A DNA stretch of 37,956 nucleotides from an uncultured Planctomycetia bacterium (lineage in GTDB: Bacteria > Planctomycetota > UBA1135 > GCA-002686595): positions 1 through 37,956 of the forward strand of contig CALFYL010000018.1 in assembly GCA_937952135.1 (NCBI GenBank). The letters run 5' to 3'. Shown in pieces: positions 13,931-22,867 of the stretch (position 1 is the stretch's first letter; every line of letters begins with the position of its first letter). Position numbers and translations under genes: made by a program. The notes below the pieces were generated by a model. The model did no database searches. It had not been told where the DNA came from and was given only the letters and a program-made list of their open reading frames with translations.

Positions 13931-16558
13931 ATGAAACGCGGCTCGACGCGGTGGCGGGATTCGCGAGTTGGACTTAGGGTCGCCGCAACGGCGGATCGGC
14001 CCGAGTCCGATCCCCGCGCCGCTCGAGTCTCGCCGCTCGAGTGGTCGCGAAACTTCCCGCCCCCCCCCGAACCTCGGTCCGTGAGAGCGCACTCCGTGAG
14101 ATTCCTCGCAAGCCCCCTCGTTCCTTCCCTCACCCACTCCGCGCTCGCTCGCGCAACGACTCGCGCGAGTCGAGAGGCGCTTCGCGCTGCCCTCGCCTTG
14201 GCGGTCGCCGTGGCGATCGCAGTCCCCGCAGCGGCGCAATCGCTCGTGAACGGCGGCGGAGTCACGGGCGTCATCGCGCCGGTCGGCGAGACGGACACCT
14301 ACTTCTTTGCGGCCCAGGCGGGCGAGGGCTTTCAGGTGCGAGCGTCGGACACGGGCGGAAGCGCGTTCGCACCCGAGATCCTGATCTTCAACTCCGGCGG
14401 CACGCTGCTGCACAGCACCTGGGGCAGCGAGGTCGCGTCCGTTCGAGCGACGTCGCCCGCGAACGACACCTACAGCGTCACGATCCGCGACCGCAGCTCG
14501 ACGAACACCGGTTCGTACCGAATCGAATTCACTCGCGCGCCGGGCGCGAACGAAGGCGGAACGCTGCCCAACGGCGGCGCCGTCGCGGGCTCGATCGACT
14601 TGGGCGATCTCGATTCCTACAGCTTTCCGGCGAACGCGGGCGACTCGCTGCTCGTGCGCATGGGCGACGTGGGAGGGACGGCGCTCGCGCCGGAACTCAC
14701 GCTGTATTCCCCCAGCGGAACGCAAATGCAGTACACGTGGGGCAACGCGGCGGCCGCGATCAACGCCGTCGCTCCGGCGAACGGTGTGTACACGGTCGTG
14801 CTCGGCGACCGCAACCTGAGTTCGACCGGCACGTACGCGCTGCACTTCGCGCGCGCTCCAGGCGCGAACGAAGGCGGGGCGCTCGCGAACGGCGGATCCG
14901 CCGCCGACTCGATCGAGGTCGGCGACCTCGACTCGTACACCTTCGCCGCGAGCGCGGGCCAGGACTTCCAAGTGCGAGTCGCCGACCTCAACGTCACGGC
15001 GTTCACGCCCGAGCTCTACGTCTACAACCCCATCGGCGGGCTGGTCGCGTACACCTGGGCGAGCGACGTCGCCGCCATCTCCGACACCGCCGCGCTCAGC
15101 GGGACGTACACCGTGGTCGTCAGCGATCGCAACCTCTCCGGTGCGGGCGTCTACGAGCTGTTCTACACGCGCCGTCCAGGCGCCAACGAGGGCGGATCGC
15201 TTCCGAACGGCGGCTCGGTCGCCGGCGTGATCGGGCTCGGCGATTTGGATTCCTACACGTTCGACGCGAGCTGGGGCCAGGGCTTCCAGATCCAGTTCGC
15301 GGACCTCGGCGGGACCGCGCTCACGCCGGAGCTGTCGGTCTACGACCCAAGCGGCGCTCTCGCGCACTACACGTGGTCGAGCACGGTCGCTTCGATCTCC
15401 GCCACCGCCGCCGCGAGCGGTGTCTACACCGTGGTGATCGGGGATCGCAACGGCGCCGGAGTCGGCGCCTACGAGCTCCACTTCGCGCGCGCTCCGGGCG
15501 CGAACGAGGGCGGATTGCTGACGAACGGCGGCGCGCGGATCGACTCGATCACGATCGGCGACTTGGACTCGTACAGCTTCGAGGCGAGCTGGGGAGAGTC
15601 GGTCCAGATCCGGATGGCCGACCTCGACTCGACGGCGCTCACGCCGGAACTCTCGGTGTATGACCCCTCGGGCGACTTGGTGGCGTACACGTGGTCGTCG
15701 GAAGTCGCTCGGATCGCCTTTGCGGCTGCGGCGACGGGCACGTACACCGTGGTCGCAAGCGACGTCAACGCGAGCGGTTCCGGCGCGTACAGCCTGCACT
15801 ACGCGCGAGCTCCGGGCGCCAACGAGAACGGTCCGGTCGCGAACGGCGCGTCGCTCTCGGGCTATCTCGACAAGGGCGATCTCGACTCGTTCACGCTGAA
15901 CGCGACCTCGGGCGAGAGTCTCCAGATCGTCGTGAGCGAAGGCGCGACTCCGGCGCTCTCTCCCGAGGTGGCCATCTACAACCCCAACGGATCGCTCCTC
16001 GCGTCGACGTGGTCGAGCACGACCGCGACCCTCAACGTCGTCGCGGCCGAGAGCGGCCTGCACACGGTGATCGTCGGCGACGTCAATGGGACGGGAGTCG
16101 GGCTCTACGGCACGGGCTTCGTGCGCGACGTGCAGACCTATTGCACGGCGGGGATCTCGGCGAGCGGCTGCGTTGCGGCGATGGCCGGCGTCGGCGATCC
16201 GAGCGCGAGCGGCGGAAGCGGCTTCCACGTGCTCGCCAGCGGCACGGAGGGCGACAAGGACGGACTGTTCTTCTTCGGCACGAACGGCCGTCAAGCGACG
16301 CCCTGGGGCAATGGCACGAGCTTTCAGTGCGTCGCGCCGCCGGTGATCCGCACGCCGATCCTCGCGGGCTCGGGCCTGAGCGGCGCGTGCAACGGGCTTT
16401 TAGCGATCGACTTCAACGCCGTCGTCGCGGGCCTTGGATCGGGCGCGCCCGCCGCGGGCTCGGTGGTCCAGATCCAGTGCTGGTACCGCGATCCGGCCAG
16501 CTCCGCGAACTTGAAGACGAGCCTCTCGAACGCGCTCGAGTTCACGCTGCGGCCGTAG
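13931..16558 (+). CDS. Secreted protein with six 106-residue PPC-like repeats and planctomycete-type C-terminal module
   Basis: The open frame is 875 codons from ATG 13931, but translation more likely begins at GTG 14081 or 14096. The residues before the signal peptide (ALRAALALAVAVAIAVPAAAQS) are too many and of odd composition. After the signal come six tandem units of 106 residues. Each has the skeleton APGANEGG-NGG-GDLDSYxF-TALxPEL-YTW-GxYTVVxxDRN, resembling bacterial pre-peptidase C-terminal beta domains. The final about 135 residues start YCTAGISASGC and end LSNALEFTLRP, like the end of the subtilase at 6943-10341. There is no enzyme domain. It is probably a surface or extracellular structural/adhesive protein. 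Its stop is 12 bp from the convergent M24 peptidase stop. Confidence 0.88.
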   Translation: MKRGSTRWRDSRVGLRVAATADRPESDPRAARVSPLEWSRNFPPPPEPRSVRAHSVRFLASPLVPSLTHSALARATTRASREALRAALALAVAVAIAVPAAAQSLVNGGGVTGVIAPVGETDTYFFAAQAGEGFQVRASDTGGSAFAPEILIFNSGGTLLHSTWGSEVASVRATSPANDTYSVTIRDRSSTNTGSYRIEFTRAPGANEGGTLPNGGAVAGSIDLGDLDSYSFPANAGDSLLVRMGDVGGTALAPELTLYSPSGTQMQYTWGNAAAAINAVAPANGVYTVVLGDRNLSSTGTYALHFARAPGANEGGALANGGSAADSIEVGDLDSYTFAASAGQDFQVRVADLNVTAFTPELYVYNPIGGLVAYTWASDVAAISDTAALSGTYTVVVSDRNLSGAGVYELFYTRRPGANEGGSLPNGGSVAGVIGLGDLDSYTFDASWGQGFQIQFADLGGTALTPELSVYDPSGALAHYTWSSTVASISATAAASGVYTVVIGDRNGAGVGAYELHFARAPGANEGGLLTNGGARIDSITIGDLDSYSFEASWGESVQIRMADLDSTALTPELSVYDPSGDLVAYTWSSEVARIAFAAAATGTYTVVASDVNASGSGAYSLHYARAPGANENGPVANGASLSGYLDKGDLDSFTLNATSGESLQIVVSEGATPALSPEVAIYNPNGSLLASTWSSTTATLNVVAAESGLHTVIVGDVNGTGVGLYGTGFVRDVQTYCTAGISASGCVAAMAGVGDPSASGGSGFHVLASGTEGDKDGLFFFGTNGRQATPWGNGTSFQCVAPPVIRTPILAGSGLSGACNGLLAIDFNAVVAGLGSGAPAAGSVVQIQCWYRDPASSANLKTSLSNALEFTLRP
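14252..16130 (+). repeat. Six tandem 318-bp coding repeats
   Basis: The codon for the Gly of the APGANE motif occurs at 14543, 14861, 15179, 15497 and 15815, exactly 318 bp apart each time. A degenerate first unit begins near 14252. No insertion or deletion has occurred between units, although the bases have diverged considerably. Boundaries of the outer units are approximate. Confidence 0.9.
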
Positions 16559-16570
16559 CGAGGCGGCGCC

Positions 16571-17992
16571 TCAGCGCGCCATCACGCGGTCGAGGATTCC
16601 CTCGCTCGCGACCAGCGCCTCGATCTCCGCGCGCTCGCGCGGCGCGCCAGCGGTCAGCACCTTCGCGCCGTCCGCGGTGACGAGCACCACGTCTTCGATG
16701 CGGATGCCGATGCCGGTCTCCGCTTCGTAGAGCCCCGGCTCGATGGTGAACACGACGCCGGGCTCGAGCTTGCTGCCGCCGCTGCCCACGTCGTGCACTT
16801 CCATGCCGACGTAGTGGCACGCGCCATGGCGGATGAAACCGCCGAAGCCGCGCTCCTTGAGCACCTTGTCGCAGGCCGCGTTCACATCGCGCATGCGCAC
16901 GCCGGGCTTCGTCGCGGCGATCCCGGCCTTCTGCGCCTCGAGCACCGCGTCGTACAGCTCGGCCTGGCGCGCGGAGAACTTGCCGTTCACCGGCCACGTG
17001 CGCGTGATGTCGCAGATGTAGTGGTCGAGCTCCGGCGCGTAGTCGACGAGCAGCACCTCGCCGTCGAGCATGCGCCGATTCGAAGCGCTGTAGTGCAGCA
17101 CGAGCGAGTTAGCGCCCGAGCCGCAGATCGGTTGGTACGCCGGCCCCGCCGCCCCTTCGACGCGGTGCAACCACGTCATCAACGAATCGATCTCCCACTC
17201 GCCCAGGCCCGGCCGCGTCGAACGCATCGCCTCGACCATGGCCACCGCGCCGGCCCGCGACGCGCGCTCGCACGCGGCGATTTCCTCCGGCTGCTTCACG
17301 CGCCGCAGTTCGTTGAGCTTCGGCGCCAGGTCGGCCACCTCCACATTGAACTTCGTCGCGAGCGCCTCCTTCAGCGCCTGTTCGCGGTTCACGCGGCCGT
17401 CGAAAGGGTCCTTCGCGATGCGTTGGTCATAGGGCGAAGCGCGGTCGTAGCAGCCCGAGATCCCGACGTTCGGATGCAGCGACACCCACGCTTTGGGCGT
17501 GGCCTTCAGCGCCTCGCCGACGACCTTCTCGAACTCGCGCGTCGGCAGGATCTCGGCGAAACCCGCAAGCTCCTGCACCCACGCGTCGCCCGCGTCCCAC
17601 ATCTCGCCCTCCCAGATCTCGCTCATCTTGTTGGGGTCGGGGAGCAGCAACACCTCGCGCCCGCTCTTGCAATCCATCACGAGCGACGCGCCCGGGCTCT
17701 CGATGCCGGTCAAGTACCAGAACGTCTTGTCCTGGCGGAACTGCACGTAATCGCGCGATTCCGGCAGGCCGCGCACGACGACGACCCCCTCGCCGAGTTC
17801 CTTGCGCAGCGCAGCGCGTCGCCCTGCGTGGAACGCAGCGCCGAGTCCGCACACGGGCTTGCCGTCGCCGCGCAGCTCGAGCGAATCGAACTCGGCGAGC
17901 GGCTTCTCCTGCGCGAGCGCGCGCGAGGCTGCGAGGGCCGGCGTCAGAGCGAGGGCGGCGAGGAGAACGACGAGCGAAGGGACGTGCTTCAT
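16571..17992 (-). CDS. Exported M24 family metallopeptidase (aminopeptidase P type)
   Basis: 473 residues. The start ATG 17990-17992 gives MKHVPSLVVLLAALALTPAL..., a signal peptide. The N-terminal creatinase-like domain (about 45-230) includes FRQDKTFWYLTGI, typical of Xaa-Pro aminopeptidases. The C-terminal pita-bread domain has the five metal ligands Asp317, Asp328, His393, Glu418 and Glu433, plus His400 in EVHD. It should remove N-terminal residues next to proline, using two metal ions, in the periplasm or outside the cell. The longer open frame reaching 18832 overlaps sfsA and is not real. It is divergent from sfsA (105-bp gap). Confidence 0.93.
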   Translation of the reverse strand: MKHVPSLVVLLAALALTPALAASRALAQEKPLAEFDSLELRGDGKPVCGLGAAFHAGRRAALRKELGEGVVVVRGLPESRDYVQFRQDKTFWYLTGIESPGASLVMDCKSGREVLLLPDPNKMSEIWEGEMWDAGDAWVQELAGFAEILPTREFEKVVGEALKATPKAWVSLHPNVGISGCYDRASPYDQRIAKDPFDGRVNREQALKEALATKFNVEVADLAPKLNELRRVKQPEEIAACERASRAGAVAMVEAMRSTRPGLGEWEIDSLMTWLHRVEGAAGPAYQPICGSGANSLVLHYSASNRRMLDGEVLLVDYAPELDHYICDITRTWPVNGKFSARQAELYDAVLEAQKAGIAATKPGVRMRDVNAACDKVLKERGFGGFIRHGACHYVGMEVHDVGSGGSKLEPGVVFTIEPGLYEAETGIGIRIEDVVLVTADGAKVLTAGAPRERAEIEALVASEGILDRVMAR

Positions 17993-18097
17993 GAGGAGCG
18001 CAAGTGTAGGCGCCGCCGCCGGTCCGCGCCGCGCCAGGTGTGTAGGTCCGAGGTTGAGTGTGGGTTCGCGAGCCCCGCGCTGCGTAGGATCCGGGGG

Positions 18098-18796
18098 ATG
18101 CGCATCCTCCAACCGACGCTCCAGGGCCGCTTCGTGCGCCGCTACAAGCGCTTCTTCGTCGACGTCGAGCTCGACGACGGCTCGACGGTTGTCGCGCACT
18201 GCCCCAACACCGGCAGCCTGCTCGGATGCCTGGAGCCCGGAAACCGCGCGATTCTGCGCGATTCGCAGGACGAGACGCGCAAGCTGCGCCACACGTTGCA
18301 GAGCCTGCGCGTCGGCGAGACGTGGGTGAACGTCGACACCGGCCTGCCGAACGCGGCGGTGTTCGAAGCGCTGCAAGGCGGCGCGATTCCCGAACTGGTG
18401 GGCTACGACGAGGCCAAGCGCGAGGTGAAGTACGGCGCGAACAGCCGCATCGACGTGCTCTTGAGCAAGCGCTCGGGCGAGCTCTGCTACGTCGAAGTGA
18501 AGAACACGACGTTCGCGATCGGAGATTGCGCCGCGTTTCCCGACGCGCCCACCGAACGCGGCCTCAAGCACCTCGAAGAGCTCACGCGCGAGGTCAAATC
18601 CGGCCGCCGCGCGGTGCAGTTCTACTTCGTGAGCCGCAACGACGTCGCGCGCTTCCGCCCCGCCGACGAGATCGACTCCGAGTACGGCAAGGCCTTGCGC
18701 CGCGCCGCGAAAGCCGGCGTCGAAGTGCTCGCCTACGCCGTCGACGTCGCCCCCGACCGCTTGGAGCTCGCGCGCCGTCTGCCGATCGAGTTGTGA
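18098..18796 (+). CDS. sfsA: SfsA family DNA/RNA nuclease-like protein
   Basis: 232 residues, close to the family length of about 235. Diagnostic stretches are VVAHCPNTGSLLGCLEPG (OB-like part), GANSRIDVLL, CYVEVKNTTFAIG and FPDAPTERGLKHLEEL. The Asp/Glu-x-Lys set (RIDVLL...EVKN) is a PD-(D/E)xK nuclease core. E. coli SfsA was first found through sugar fermentation regulation and later described as a nuclease; the cellular role is still loosely defined. The start ATG 18098 has GGGGG just upstream. It stands alone, divergent from the M24 peptidase gene and convergent with the cyclotransferase gene. Confidence 0.93.
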   Translation: MRILQPTLQGRFVRRYKRFFVDVELDDGSTVVAHCPNTGSLLGCLEPGNRAILRDSQDETRKLRHTLQSLRVGETWVNVDTGLPNAAVFEALQGGAIPELVGYDEAKREVKYGANSRIDVLLSKRSGELCYVEVKNTTFAIGDCAAFPDAPTERGLKHLEELTREVKSGRRAVQFYFVSRNDVARFRPADEIDSEYGKALRRAAKAGVEVLAYAVDVAPDRLELARRLPIEL

Positions 18797-18846
18797 CGAC
18801 GCAGCGAACTGACTCGCGCACGACCGCCGCAAACTGCCAACCCTGT

Positions 18847-18871
18847 CGTCACTTTACGGCGTAAATTGACG
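18847..18871. repeat. 25-bp imperfect palindrome, possible recombination-site remnant
   Basis: The sequence CGTCA-c-TTTAC-GGC-GTAAA-t-TGACG has 11-base arms with one mismatch around a GGC centre. It lies in the convergent gap between sfsA and the cyclotransferase gene and is conspicuously AT-rich for this genome. It is not followed by a T-run, so a simple terminator is unlikely. It could be a protein-binding or recombinase site; that is inference. Confidence 0.4.
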
Positions 18872-18927
18872 GCGAGGTGTGCAGCGAGTGTCCGACGCGG
18901 GCACGCTGCCGTCGATTCGCCTGGCGC

Positions 18928-19470
18928 TCAAACTCGGACGCCCGGCGGCTGCGCACTCTGCACGGGCGTGCAGCCGTCGGCGAGGAACGTGGTGGCCTCG
19001 AAGTGCGCGAGGAAGTAGGGGCCCAGCGCGGCGGCGCCCGCGCGCGACCAGGCGAGGTCGCGCGGGAGCGGCTGGAGCCGCGACGGATCGCGCTCGATCC
19101 AAGGCGACGCGGGCGGCGCGAGGTACGCGAAGGCGCGGCCGAAGGGTTGGGAGTCCTCGAAGGTTTGCAGCGCGACGGCGGTGCGCTCGTAGCCGCGCTC
19201 GCGTTCGTCGAGGAGTGCGAGTTCGTCGAGCGTCGCGAGGAACACGACGGCGTTGCAGCGCGCGCCGGCGGCGGGCTCGAGGTTGTGCGCGGCCTCGGCG
19301 GCGGAGGGCGCGGTTCCTCGGTAGTACGGCGGACGCACGTTGAAGAGCCGGCGATGGCCTTCGATCCACACCGGCACGAAGCGCTTCGCTCGGACCGCGG
19401 CCTCGCCGAGCGTTCGAGCGAGCGACTCGCGCGAGAGAAGCGTTCCGTAGCCGGCGACCAGGGCTTTCAT
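18928..19470 (-). CDS. Gamma-glutamylcyclotransferase-like protein
   Basis: 180 residues from the ATG at 19468-19470. The N-terminal MKALVAGYGTLLSRESL matches the substrate loop YGSL of the cyclotransferase fold, and LDERERGYERTAV carries the catalytic-type glutamate. Such enzymes release 5-oxoproline from gamma-glutamyl amines or peptides, though many bacterial members are uncharacterised. It is the third gene of a short operon: M1 peptidase, membrane protein, then this gene, 14 bp after the previous stop. The longer frame up to 20430 is a shadow of the membrane protein gene. Confidence 0.83.
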   Translation of the reverse strand: MKALVAGYGTLLSRESLARTLGEAAVRAKRFVPVWIEGHRRLFNVRPPYYRGTAPSAAEAAHNLEPAAGARCNAVVFLATLDELALLDERERGYERTAVALQTFEDSQPFGRAFAYLAPPASPWIERDPSRLQPLPRDLAWSRAGAAALGPYFLAHFEATTFLADGCTPVQSAQPPGVRV

Positions 19471-19484
19471 CGCGTCGAAGGCGC

Positions 19485-20534
19485 CTAGAGCGCGACGCCG
19501 TACTCGTCGCCGTCGATCGGATAGCGCGGACCTCCGGGGCCGCCGATCGAGCGCTTCCAGGGGTCCGGCCGGGTGAGCGGCCGCACGACGTCGCGCGTGA
19601 CGAGCACGCACGCGGAGTAGCGCGCGCCGCGGAGGATCGTGCGCCACGCGAGCACGCCGACGCCGAGCGCGAACATGCCGAAGATCGACCACTTGCTCGA
19701 GCCGGGGCCGAGCGAGTCCTCGAGCTGGCCGATCAGGAGCCACGCGATCGCGAGCACGCCGGCCTCGGCGAGCCAGATCAGCAGCAGCGGCCGCAGCGCG
19801 CGGACCGGGTGCAGCACGATCGTCGCGACGCAGCACAGTCCGGCCCACACCACCGAGCGGCCGCCCTGCGCGGCGATGCGCGTGCGCGTGAAGTCGGCCC
19901 AGGTCAGCACGAGCGCGAACGACGCGGCGAAGAGGCCGTCCTGGATGAAGACCGTGCGGCGCGCGACGGCTTCGCTCGTGAGCTCGGCGAGGTCGGGTTT
20001 CTCGAGCCCGAGCAGGTGCTCGAGCACCAGCCACTCCCACGGCCGGCCATAGATCAGCCAGCCGAGCAGTTGCAGCACGACGAGCGTCATGAGCAGCACG
20101 CGCACGAAACGGAAGAAGAAGCGCGCGCCGCCGGAGAAGAAACGCCGCACCGATTCGCCGTGCGTGTGCTCGAGGAAGACCTGCAGCCAGCCGCCGGCGG
20201 TGAAGGCGCCGACGAGCATCGCGACGAGCGACAGCACGCCGACCCAGCCGCGCGAAGCGGCCTCCATCGCGTTGCGAGCCGAGCGCAGATCGAAGCGCAC
20301 CGTCTCGTCGAGCTCGCGCACGATCGAACCGGGCTCGAAGCGGTGCGCGAAGGCGCTGTCGTAGAAGCCGAACCACGGCGCGGCGGCGGCGGCGGCGAGC
20401 GCGGCGATCAACGCCCAGTTCGTGAGCCACACCGACGTGCGCCCGATCGAAACGCGCAGCGAGTGCAAGAAGATCCAGCGCGGGAGCTCCGGCTCTCGCG
20501 GATCCTGGTCGCGCGGGTCCTGCCAGCCGCTCAT
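19485..20534 (-). CDS. Multi-pass membrane protein of unknown function
   Basis: 349 residues with about seven hydrophobic segments. Examples are WALIAALAAAAAAPWFGFY near 38-57, VLSLVAMLVGAFTAGGWL near 100, VLLMTLVVLQLLGWLIYG near 145, a pair around 230-270, and FGMFALGVGVLAW near 290. I do not recognise a family; it has the look of DUF4013-like or general inner-membrane proteins. The ATG at 20532-20534 overlaps the stop of the upstream M1 peptidase gene as ATGA, so the two are translationally coupled. The peptidase coupling suggests a linked envelope function, but nothing more specific can be said. Confidence 0.8.
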   Translation of the reverse strand: MSGWQDPRDQDPREPELPRWIFLHSLRVSIGRTSVWLTNWALIAALAAAAAAPWFGFYDSAFAHRFEPGSIVRELDETVRFDLRSARNAMEAASRGWVGVLSLVAMLVGAFTAGGWLQVFLEHTHGESVRRFFSGGARFFFRFVRVLLMTLVVLQLLGWLIYGRPWEWLVLEHLLGLEKPDLAELTSEAVARRTVFIQDGLFAASFALVLTWADFTRTRIAAQGGRSVVWAGLCCVATIVLHPVRALRPLLLIWLAEAGVLAIAWLLIGQLEDSLGPGSSKWSIFGMFALGVGVLAWRTILRGARYSACVLVTRDVVRPLTRPDPWKRSIGGPGGPRYPIDGDEYGVAL

Positions 20535-22867
20535 CCGCCGATCCCCGCTTGCCAGTGCAGGAAGCTCGCGAAGCGCTGGAACGCTCGCTCGGTCCAGCGC
20601 CACGGCGCCACTTCGTCCCGCGCGTCGAACCACTGGTTGTCCGACATGTCGCGGTCGAGGTAGTAGTGCCGCTCGGGATCGACGATCGCCGCGACGATCT
20701 TGTCGGGGCCGCTGCGCGCGAGCTTGAGCCAGGCGCTGTTCGCCTGCTCCTCGCGCGACCACGTGACGCGCTCGACCGCGCCGCTTTCGAAGCGCAGCTC
20801 GACCGCCAGCGGCAGTCGCAGCCCGCCGTGGCGCACGACCGTCACCTCGCACTCCCACGGCGCGTTCTTCCCCGCGGCCTTGTCGACCGTCTTCGCCGCC
20901 TCGACGAACTCCGCCGCGGCGGACTCCTGCGTGAAACCCTTGAGCGCCGGCTGGCGGCGCTGCTTCACCGCCACACTCCAATCGACGGTTTCGCGGCCGC
21001 GGAACACGTCTTCGAAGTACCACTTCACGTCGACGCCCGCGCCGATGCAGAACGTGTCGAAGAAGTCCTGCGGGTACGGATGGCGGTAACGCCAGCGCTC
21101 CGAGTAGAAGCGCATGCCCTTCAGGAACGCGTCGCGCCCGATGACGCCGATGAGCGAGCGCAGCGCCACCGCGGGGCGCGGATAACTGTTCACCACGTAC
21201 GACCCGCGGTCGACGTAGCGGAAGGCCGGCGTGTCGATCGCGTCGCGGTCGGGATCGCCGAGGTAGCGCACGCGGTCGTGCCAGCGCGGATCGGTCCACG
21301 AGTCGACGAAGGCGAGCTTCGGCTGGTCGCGCCACCAATCGATGTAGCCCGACTTGCGCAGCGGTGTGAGGCTCCAGTCGACGAGCGGCAGCTTCACCTT
21401 GCGCGCGCTGAGCAGGCCGTCGATGAATCCGTCGCCGGGCAGCGACACCGTCGGCGCGCCGAAGTTCGGCACGCCCGAGTACTCCGTGGTTCCGCGCTCG
21501 CGGCCCCACTGGCGCCACATCACCTCGCTGTCGGCGAACGAGTTGAAACCTTCGTCCATCCACGAGGCTTCGAACTCGTTGTTCGCGACGAGCCCCTGGA
21601 AGAACTGGTGCCCCGCTTCGTGCACCGTCACGCCCTCGGGCGAGTGCATCCGCGGATCGTTCCACATGCGCGAACCCGCCGTGAACAGCGTCGGATACTC
21701 CATCCCGCCGGCCGCGTTCGCGCCCCAGGCCGGATCGACGCACGTGATCTGGCTGAACGGGTACTCGCCGAACCACAGGCCGTAGAAGAACAGCGCCGCG
21801 CACGTCGCTTCGTAGTGGCGCTTCCACTGCCGCTCGCGCTCGGGGTGGATGAGCACCACGACTTCGACGTTGCGCAGCCGAAGGTGCTTCTCCGAGCCGA
21901 GCGCGCGCGAAACCGCCGCGACCTCGGTGTCGAAGCGCTCGCGCCACGCGTCGAAGTGGAACGTGCCGACGAAGCGTTTGAACTTCGGGTCGGCGGTCCA
22001 GGCGAAATCGTGCACGAGCGGGCGGCGGCCGGTCGCGTCGGGCTTCTCCTGCTCGCCGGGGCCGGGCGCGACGAAGCGCGTGATCACTCGATCGCCGAGC
22101 TTCTGCGGCGAGTCCACCCGCACGCCGCTCGCGCCGATGCGGTTCTCGTAGCGCTCGGGCAAATCGAGCGACACGTCGTAGGCGCCGAAGTTCGAGTAGA
22201 ACTCCGTCGACTCGTGGAACTGGTGGCAGTTCCAGCCGCGCGCGCCCTCGAACACGCCGAGCTTGGGAAACCAGTGCGAGATGAAGAGGAAGTCGCCCTT
22301 GTAGCCGGTGCGACGCCGCACGCGCGGGATCTGCGCCTCCCACTCGACGTCGAACTCGACGGCTTGCCCGGGCTCGACCGCGCGCGCGAGCGGGACGCGG
22401 CACACCGTGCGGTCGTCGGGGTTGCCGTCGTCGGGCTGCACGTAGCGCAGTTCGGGGAGCAACTCCGCTCCCTCGACCACCAAGCTCGTCACGCGCTGCC
22501 AACCCCAGCCGCTGTCGATCTTCACGCCGCGAAGCTGGCCCGCGGACTCCGTCAGGTGCGTCGAGCGGTTGTTCGCGAACGCGTTCCAGTACAGGTGGAA
22601 CCACAGTTCCTGCGTCGCCGTGTCGGTGTGGTTCTCGAAGCGCACCCGCTCGCGGCCCGTCAGGCGCATCCCGTCCGTGTCGACCCGCGCGTGGATCGTG
22701 TAGTCGACCCGGTTCGGGCGTGCGTCGGCCCGCACCTCCGCGCGGCTCGGCTCCGCGGCCGTCGTCTGGGCGCGAACTGGGAAAAGGCTTCCGACGGCGA
22801 CGGCCAGCGCGAGCGCGATCGGCCGCAGCCGACCTCGCGCAGGGCGTGCGGAGGGGCCCAGGTGCAT
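20531..22867 (-). CDS. Exported M1 family zinc metallopeptidase
   Basis: 778 residues from ATG 22865-22867 (MHLGPSARPARGRLRPIALA...), which gives a signal peptide ending near FPVRAQ. An ATG at 22927 is an alternative, and neither has a good ribosome-binding site. The N-terminal beta domain (VDYTIHARVDTDGMRLTG) is the aminopeptidase N type. The substrate loop GGMEYP is near 387-392, and the zinc motif is His416-Glu417-Ala-Gly-His420 with Glu439 in WMDEG, the M1 spacing of 18. It should cut amino-terminal residues from peptides in the periplasm or outside. It heads an operon with the membrane protein and the cyclotransferase-like gene. Confidence 0.93.
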   Translation of the reverse strand: MHLGPSARPARGRLRPIALALAVAVGSLFPVRAQTTAAEPSRAEVRADARPNRVDYTIHARVDTDGMRLTGRERVRFENHTDTATQELWFHLYWNAFANNRSTHLTESAGQLRGVKIDSGWGWQRVTSLVVEGAELLPELRYVQPDDGNPDDRTVCRVPLARAVEPGQAVEFDVEWEAQIPRVRRRTGYKGDFLFISHWFPKLGVFEGARGWNCHQFHESTEFYSNFGAYDVSLDLPERYENRIGASGVRVDSPQKLGDRVITRFVAPGPGEQEKPDATGRRPLVHDFAWTADPKFKRFVGTFHFDAWRERFDTEVAAVSRALGSEKHLRLRNVEVVVLIHPERERQWKRHYEATCAALFFYGLWFGEYPFSQITCVDPAWGANAAGGMEYPTLFTAGSRMWNDPRMHSPEGVTVHEAGHQFFQGLVANNEFEASWMDEGFNSFADSEVMWRQWGRERGTTEYSGVPNFGAPTVSLPGDGFIDGLLSARKVKLPLVDWSLTPLRKSGYIDWWRDQPKLAFVDSWTDPRWHDRVRYLGDPDRDAIDTPAFRYVDRGSYVVNSYPRPAVALRSLIGVIGRDAFLKGMRFYSERWRYRHPYPQDFFDTFCIGAGVDVKWYFEDVFRGRETVDWSVAVKQRRQPALKGFTQESAAAEFVEAAKTVDKAAGKNAPWECEVTVVRHGGLRLPLAVELRFESGAVERVTWSREEQANSAWLKLARSGPDKIVAAIVDPERHYYLDRDMSDNQWFDARDEVAPWRWTERAFQRFASFLHWQAGIGG

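Noticed and set aside
14252..16130. Repeat array considered as a CRISPR or transposon-derived repeat
   Set aside because: The units are 318 bp, in frame, diverged and code for one continuous secreted protein.
13865..16294. Minus-strand frame of 835 codons leading into the RF2 leader
   Set aside because: Only its last 25 codons, the prfB leader, are real. The rest is antisense to the repeat protein, which is why it looks repetitive.
18797..18846. Terminator between sfsA and the cyclotransferase gene
   Set aside because: No stable GC stem with a T-run was found; only the AT-rich palindrome further right was kept as a separate feature.
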